A stretch of 64,000 nt of DNA from Amyloporia xantha. Its lineage: Eukaryota > Basidiomycota > Agaricomycetes > Polyporales > Adustoporiaceae. Every line of letters begins with the position of its first letter. The first letter of the stretch is position 1. The DNA is taken from the NCBI GenBank assembly GCA_036971615.1, contig JAYKKR010000014.1, positions 1-64,000 on the forward strand, given 5' to 3'. A program made the translations under genes and the position numbers. The notes under the pieces were generated by a model. The model saw nothing but the letters and a program-made list of their open reading frames with translations. It was not told the DNA's origin and did not search any database. This document shows, in pieces, positions 58,612-64,000 of this stretch.

Positions 58612-60489
58612 CTGAACGCGTCCGGTCACAGACGCGTTACTAAGTGTGACAAATCGCGTCTGCGACACGTTCCAGCTCTCTGAAGTTCCCATTGTCCACT
58701 GCATTGTCCATTGTACAACGATCCGATACGACGGCCAAACAATATAGACGCACTGCGGATGAGTCGAGATGTCCCGATATGTTACACGCACAGCAATCAC
58801 AACGCCTCGGCTAAGTAGAAGGACAAGACAACTAGCGCCGTGGCGTGGAGGAAATGTTCGAATATTAACCAACCACCGTCCTCAGAATGTCCAGCCGCAG
58901 ATTCCGGACTCCGGCGGAGATGAATGTTGTGGACTTCTTCGATGTGGCTGACATCGAGGCTGACATCGAGGCTGGCCAGAATCACGCGCCGTGCCGCACT
59001 CACCAAACCTATAAAGAGCCGTCCAGAACGCCGCATTCCCCCAACACTCCTTCAACAGGTACGTCGTCTTTGTCCAGTCCCTACCCATCCGACATTCGAC
59101 CGTCTGCTCCTTGCTAACTTGACAACTAGGCACGTGGACAAGAACAAAAGCAAGTCAAGAATCTCGTCCCTCAGGTGAGCGGCACCGTACACTCACTGTG
59201 GCGTCATCTCATCTGCGTCCGTGTGTCCAGTCGTGAGCATGTAATTGCTTCCTGGGGCCCCGCAGCAAAGCATAGTCCATCCCCATGGGACTACAGTCGT
59301 TGCCCCCGACGCAGTTAGTCGGGCGGAGTCCGACGGCGCAGTTTGTGGGTGGGAGCGGCACCCGTTCTGGGTGTTTCCGTTCCTGGCGAGACACGTCGAG
59401 AAGACCAGCTCCTCGCCAAGCACCCGAGGGGCTGACATCTGTGGTGCTTGCGCCACACGATGAAGACGTCGAACATTCAAATAAACAAATGAAACAAAAA
59501 TAATAAAAATAGAAATAACGCCTGTCAAGCGGTGAAGGATAGGCGAATGTTCTCGTCCTTCAGGTGAGCAGCACCACACACTCACCGTATTCGTCGCTTC
59601 ATTTATCCATGCGTCGTCAGTTGTGGGCATTCTATATGCCTCCTGGGGCCCCGCAGCAAAGCATAGTCCATCCCCATGGGACTACAGTCGTTGCCCCCGA
59701 CGCAGTTAGTCGGGCGGAGTCCGACGGCGCAGTTTGTGGGTGGGAGCGGCACCCGTTCTGGGTGTTTCCGCTCCTGGCGAGAAGGCGTCGAGAAGAACAG
59801 CTCCTCGTCAAGCATCCGAGGGGCTGACATCGGTGGTGCTTGCGCCGCACGATGAAGACGTCGAAGATTCAAGATAAACAAACGAAACAACAATAATAAT
59901 AACGCCGGTCAAGTGGTGAAGGATAGGCTCAATTCATCAAGCACAACACCATGTTCAGCCTGCACAAGGAAACACTGACTACTTTACAGCGAGTCCTTAT
60001 TGCGACTGCCACCCCAGTGGGATATACCAAGGTCCGTTCCTCGTCGTGTCTCCAGTACCGTATGAGCTGATCATTGTCGCATCCAGCCGTATGAAGGAAG
60101 TGTGCCTCAAGAATTTAAGACCCAGGAAGACTCTAGACGCAAGCAGGACTAGCAAGCGGTCAAACGTGTGCCTCAAGCTAGAATGCATCAACATGCACTA
60201 TTTCTCAAGCAGTCCGACGTTGACGCCGCGCGCTTCGGTCATTTGCAGTTGGTGCGTTGACCTCTTTACCCTGTCGCCCATTTACTCTAGCAGCCATGAC
60301 GGCGAAGAGGAAGATGAAGAGGTTCGATGTGAAAGACGTGTGGAGGTTAGCGGGGGGGTCCCGAGGTAGGGGTCGGCTTCGCTTTTGGGAGTCGGTCCTG
60401 GCGCAGGCCTTTTCGTGGCCCTCGGGATAAGTACCCATCTGCGCTCCTGCTCATCGGGGGTGCGGTGGGGAAACTAACATGCGCCTTAA
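58612..60489. repeat. Right arm of long inverted repeat (units Z, Y, Y, X)
   Basis: This is the reverse complement of 8583-10325. The paired ACGCGT element is at 58615-58636. Unit Z has a TATAAAGAGCC box near 59011, a possible donor GTACGT near 59059, an acceptor near 59129 and a second donor GTGAGC after CCCTCAG. Unit Y occurs twice here (about 59245-59500 and 59600-59880) against one full copy on the left. Unit X runs to 60489. The TATA box and ordered splice-like sites suggest a transcribed, spliced unit, but no ATG-led frame is consistent among copies. Confidence 0.8.
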
Positions 60490-61265
60490 TGTTTCTGATT
60501 ATCTTTGCGATGTGGTCATTTATGTCTATGGATTATATCAAGTTCTGAATGTATGCCTTTCTCATTCGTATTGCATCCTGAGAGTGACGCGTAAGTCAAT
60601 ACCACGTACCTTTCAGCTGGTCATCAATATTGTATCGGAATAAGCCACCGAGGTCGTCCTGAAGGGCGTGAATGACGAAGATATCTATTCGAAGGGATTA
60701 TGGGCAGTATATCATGATACGCAAGATGATGGGGCTGTTGGAATCCCCAAGTGCTTGTGGCCGTGGTAGGTTTTTCCACCACTCGATCTTGCCCCTTCTC
60801 ATGCATTCGCAAATTCGTCAAGTCCAATAGCAAAGTGCCCACGAAGCGCAAGGGGAACCATGCGCGCTAACCCTCGATATCTTTCCTCGAAGAGTTGTTG
60901 TTGCCTTCGACAGTGAATCCTAGTGATCAATACGTGTTCGCAATGCACATCAAATGCACTTTTGAAAGCTAAGACACGCGGTGAGCCGACAGTCCTCCTT
61001 CGGGGTCACTGACTCTTAGAACTATGTTAACGTTGTAGAAGTCCGTTTGCTACTCGAGTCTGCAACTACGTATACTATGACTGGCCCTGTAGCTTTGACA
61101 CCATATCAGCCTATTCTTGCGGCGCCAGTAACCCCGGCCAGCCCTTTGCACGCAGTCCAATGGTCTGTGCGTATGTCTATACACGATTGCGATGTTGAAA
61201 GCAAAAATGACGCTAGAACTACATTGTCGATACAACGAGGATATCTCTGTCCGTCGGATACAGCC
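60490..61265. other. Intergenic region
   Basis: No gene was recognised. It lies downstream of the MFS transporter. Confidence 0.4.
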
Positions 61266-63699
61266 TCACCACCCCACAGTCCCCGCGATAACGTTCCCGT
61301 GGACTCCCCACTCCACGCCCAGCCCGAACAGGATCCAGCCGATAAAAATGACAACCAACCCCGCTCCGAGACACGTCCACCGCATCCACATCAGATTTGG
61401 ATTCGAGGCTTTCAGGCGCTTCTCCTTTTCTACGTTCTCGTCCGCACCCTCCGGCAGCTCCTCCTTCGGGATCACGAGGCCCCTCTTCTCACTAATGCGC
61501 TCGACCTCGGCCCGTAGGGCCCTTGGCGACACCTCGGAGAGGCGCGCCGCGGGGAGGGCGGAGGGGAATACGTAGACCACCATCAACAGAGCTCCCGCGA
61601 TCCCAACGGAGATAAAGGCATACGCGAGCCAGAGGGTTACCGCGGGATCGAGCGAGTTGGTGGGCGACATATCCTGCAGCTTACCTGCCGCCGTCGTTAT
61701 GATAACAATAGACGCTTGGACAATGGATTCTACAAGCCGCGTGTGCGATGACAGGAGAGGAAAAAGAAATGATTCGTGAGCAGCGGCACGGAAGTAAATC
61801 CGGGAATGTGTACATACTCTTGACAGCAAACCTGGCGAACAGGACCATTAGCGACGGCCATGTCAATATCTTTTAAATGCGACTCACCCAGTTGCGTAGT
61901 CCTGCGGATTGGGGATGATGTTGCGTATGATCTCGACTTGTGGGGCTGGCGTCACGCACTTATGATACCAGACTATGTCAGAACGTCAATCCGAGCCGAG
62001 CGATGGTCAGCACGGACCTGTGACAATGCATAGAACACATATGCGGCGACTAGACAATACGCCAGTGTCAGTCCATGACCTGACAATAGCGATGCGAAAA
62101 CACTTACTGAATGGAGGAACGGTGGTCGAATACTTTAATAGCAACATAGAAATAAGGAACGTGAGGCCAGACAGTAACACTGAAGCATTCACATGAGCCC
62201 AACAACGTCACCACCGGAAAACACTGCACTCACGGAACCAGATCCGCTGGCCGAACGCATCGATGTAGATCCCGAGGAAAGGGGTCAAGCACGCGGGAAG
62301 CAACAGATAGAAGCTCGAGACCCATCCGCCAATAACGGCGCCCTTCTTCAGACGCTGCTGTGCGAATTGGCTACATGAAGCATATCACGACAACGATCAG
62401 GGCAGAGAGAAGGACGATACGATCACGTGACGTACGTCGAGATGGACACGAACGCCTGCACGCCCGCGTTCTCGAAGACGGCGAACGCGACGACGATCCA
62501 GAACGTGATCGGGAGGCGCTTCATCGCGCTCATGCTGAAGGCCGTACGGTTGATGTGCCCGACGTGCCGCTTGCCGCTCGTGTGGTCGGTGATGTTGTAG
62601 TGAGAGCGGAGATATCGGTCGAGGATGACGACGGTGACGGCGCAGAGGAAAGAGAATAGTGCGATGGCGGCACTAATCCACAGAGCGTAGGCATACGAGC
62701 CGAGGCGGGTTGTGATCACGTTTGCGGTTGCTTGGCCTGTGAATTGCGCAAGGTTGGCGACGCCCCTACGCGTCTCGTTATTAATGTGCAACAGTGCTCG
62801 ACATGCCGACAATGACCCACCATATAGCGCCTATTGTAATTAAGAGAAAGGTGTAAGAAATCAACATCGGACAAGAACAGGCAGAACGAACCGATAGAAC
62901 CTGCGAAACCCCTTCCGGGAGCGAAATATGTCGAGAAGATACGATGCTGTGCGTTGTCGAGCGATCCATCACCGATTGCTGCGACAACCTTGCCGAGGAT
63001 GAGGAGGGGGTAGCTGTTCAGCCCGTTGGTTGCTCCACCGGCTAGGATCATCGAGCCTGCAAGGTGGAAAGAGGCGAACACGACCGACATGGATGCACCG
63101 CCCCATTTGTCGATGCAGAAACCAAACCCAATGCATAGGAACGTGTTGATCTATACTGGAGCAGTCAGCACTGGGGAGTAGGGTAAGATAATGCACTCAC
63201 CAAACTGGTGATCGCGACCTATAGCATTGCCGACAGTAAGTATCGATGATGATAGTTCTACACGAGCCACGCACCAACGTAGCAAACTGGGAATTGTTGA
63301 TGTGCGTCTCTTTTATGACGGTCGTTTTGAGAGCACTGTATTATCATCAACGTCCGAGACAGTGAAGGAGGGACAGCTTCAATCACGAACACAATGAGAC
63401 CCTGCAAAGTTCTGGAACGTCAGAATATGTTGAATTGGACGAGGTATAGGGCGCACATTGGACCAGTGGTTACCAACTATGGCGTAGATCAGTTCCAAGA
63501 CTCGCATGAAGAGCCAAGACGATGACTTACATGTGCAGAGACATGTAAGCACGATCATAACAAGTTGCCAAGGAATAGGTAGCCGCCGCCGAGACGAGAT
63601 GCTAGAGTCCGAGAAGGAGATGTCGTCGGGGATTCCTTCATCCGCACTGAGCGACTTGTCCACAGAGTAGGATGACTTCTCCTCTACCGGTGATTTCAT
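61266..63699 (-). CDS. MFS transporter, MFSD1-like
   Basis: This is a 12-span major facilitator. ATG at 63697-63699 starts MKSPVEEKSSYSVDKSL, a hydrophilic Ser-rich N-terminus, then LPIPWQLVMIVLTCLCT. Later exons give FCIDKWGGASMSVVFASFHL (loop 2-3 motif A variant), PLLILGKVVAAIGDGSLDNA, FAPGRGFAGSIG, GVANLAQFTGQATANV, YALWISAAIALFSFLCAVT, LPITFWIVVAFAVFENAG, the segment SVLLSGLTFLISMLLLKYS, VTLWLAYAFISVGIAGALL and LGAGLVVIFIGWILFGLGV, ending GTVGW at TGA 61266-61268. A basic and acidic loop (EVERISEKRGLVIPKEEL) lies before the last span. The pattern resembles fungal relatives of animal MFSD1, a lysosomal transporter; substrate is unknown. Introns are short and numerous. It is outside the mirrored region. 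Confidence 0.85.
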
Positions 63700-64000
63700 G
63701 GCCTCAATATTGAAAGGAAAGGCAGGCTCAGCAGGAGGCAGAGTTTGAGCGGAGGGGGCAGACCACTAAAGAAAGGCAGAAAATGGGGTCATCTTATCAG
63801 ATACGCTGGCAGGGTGCCGATGGGATCTTCGGCATGAATTCATTTGACGTCGCTGCCGGGAGAAGTCGGGGCCGGGGCCTTAGTCCGAAAACTTATGGAA
63901 TAGCGCCGCATGATCGGGCTCCCCCCAAATCCCGTCATGGTAGCCTAGAAGATTGAGACACACGCCGTCTAGAAACCTCGTGCATGATGGCCACATACCT
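63700..64000. other. Upstream region of the MFS transporter
   Basis: I see no gene in the last 300 bases. Confidence 0.4.

Overview
The window is nuclear DNA of a filamentous basidiomycete, most likely an Agaricomycete. This rests on multi-exon genes with 50-70 nt GT-AG introns and on the gene content: leaderless F-box proteins, a TKL-type kinase with an N-terminal helical domain, paralogous P450s and an AA3_3-type alcohol oxidase. All functional names are my own recognition of motifs; nothing was searched.

Layout. 1-7224 (-): the N-terminal part of separase, cut by the window edge at its FGH histidine. 7811-50858: an accessory region dominated by a family of tiny two-exon genes. Twelve intact copies encode the same 31-residue four-cysteine peptide, and two more are decayed. 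Every copy left of 31 kb is on the minus strand and every copy right of 38 kb is on the plus strand. Between them lie a P450 (12.8-15.2 kb), two F-box genes (16.2-17.9 and 20.3-21.7 kb), a small unknown gene (24.2 kb), an APC permease (31.3-34.5 kb), an Ish1-repeat protein (35.6-37.6 kb), a kinase (40.6-42.8 kb), a second copy of the unknown gene (45.0 kb) and a second P450 (47.5-49.8 kb). The right side holds an aldo/keto reductase (51.9-53.2 kb), an alcohol oxidase (55.0-57.6 kb) and an MFS transporter (61.3-63.7 kb).

The architecture is mirrored. At least five blocks occur on both sides in inverted order around an axis near 34 kb: a 1.7-1.9 kb repeat (8.6-10.3 / 58.6-60.5), the P450s (12.8-15.2 / 47.5-49.8), the peptide-unknown-peptide cassette (23.1-25.4 / 44.3-46.7), a paired ACGCGT element (27.0 / 42.9) and a 1.4 kb peptide-gene block (27.7-29.1 / 38.9-40.3). 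This suggests one old inverted duplication, since eroded, although a fold-back or haplotype-join assembly error must be excluded.

The strongest candidate for an undescribed system is the peptide family. The 12 copies differ at 18 of the 29 exon-2 codons, yet every difference is synonymous, while introns and flanks have diverged. The product has no signal peptide and a C-x9-C-x4-C-x-C pattern, which would suit a small metal-binding or redox peptide. That function is inference. The enzymes and transporters nearby could form a loose metabolic neighbourhood, but nothing in the sequence ties them to the peptide.
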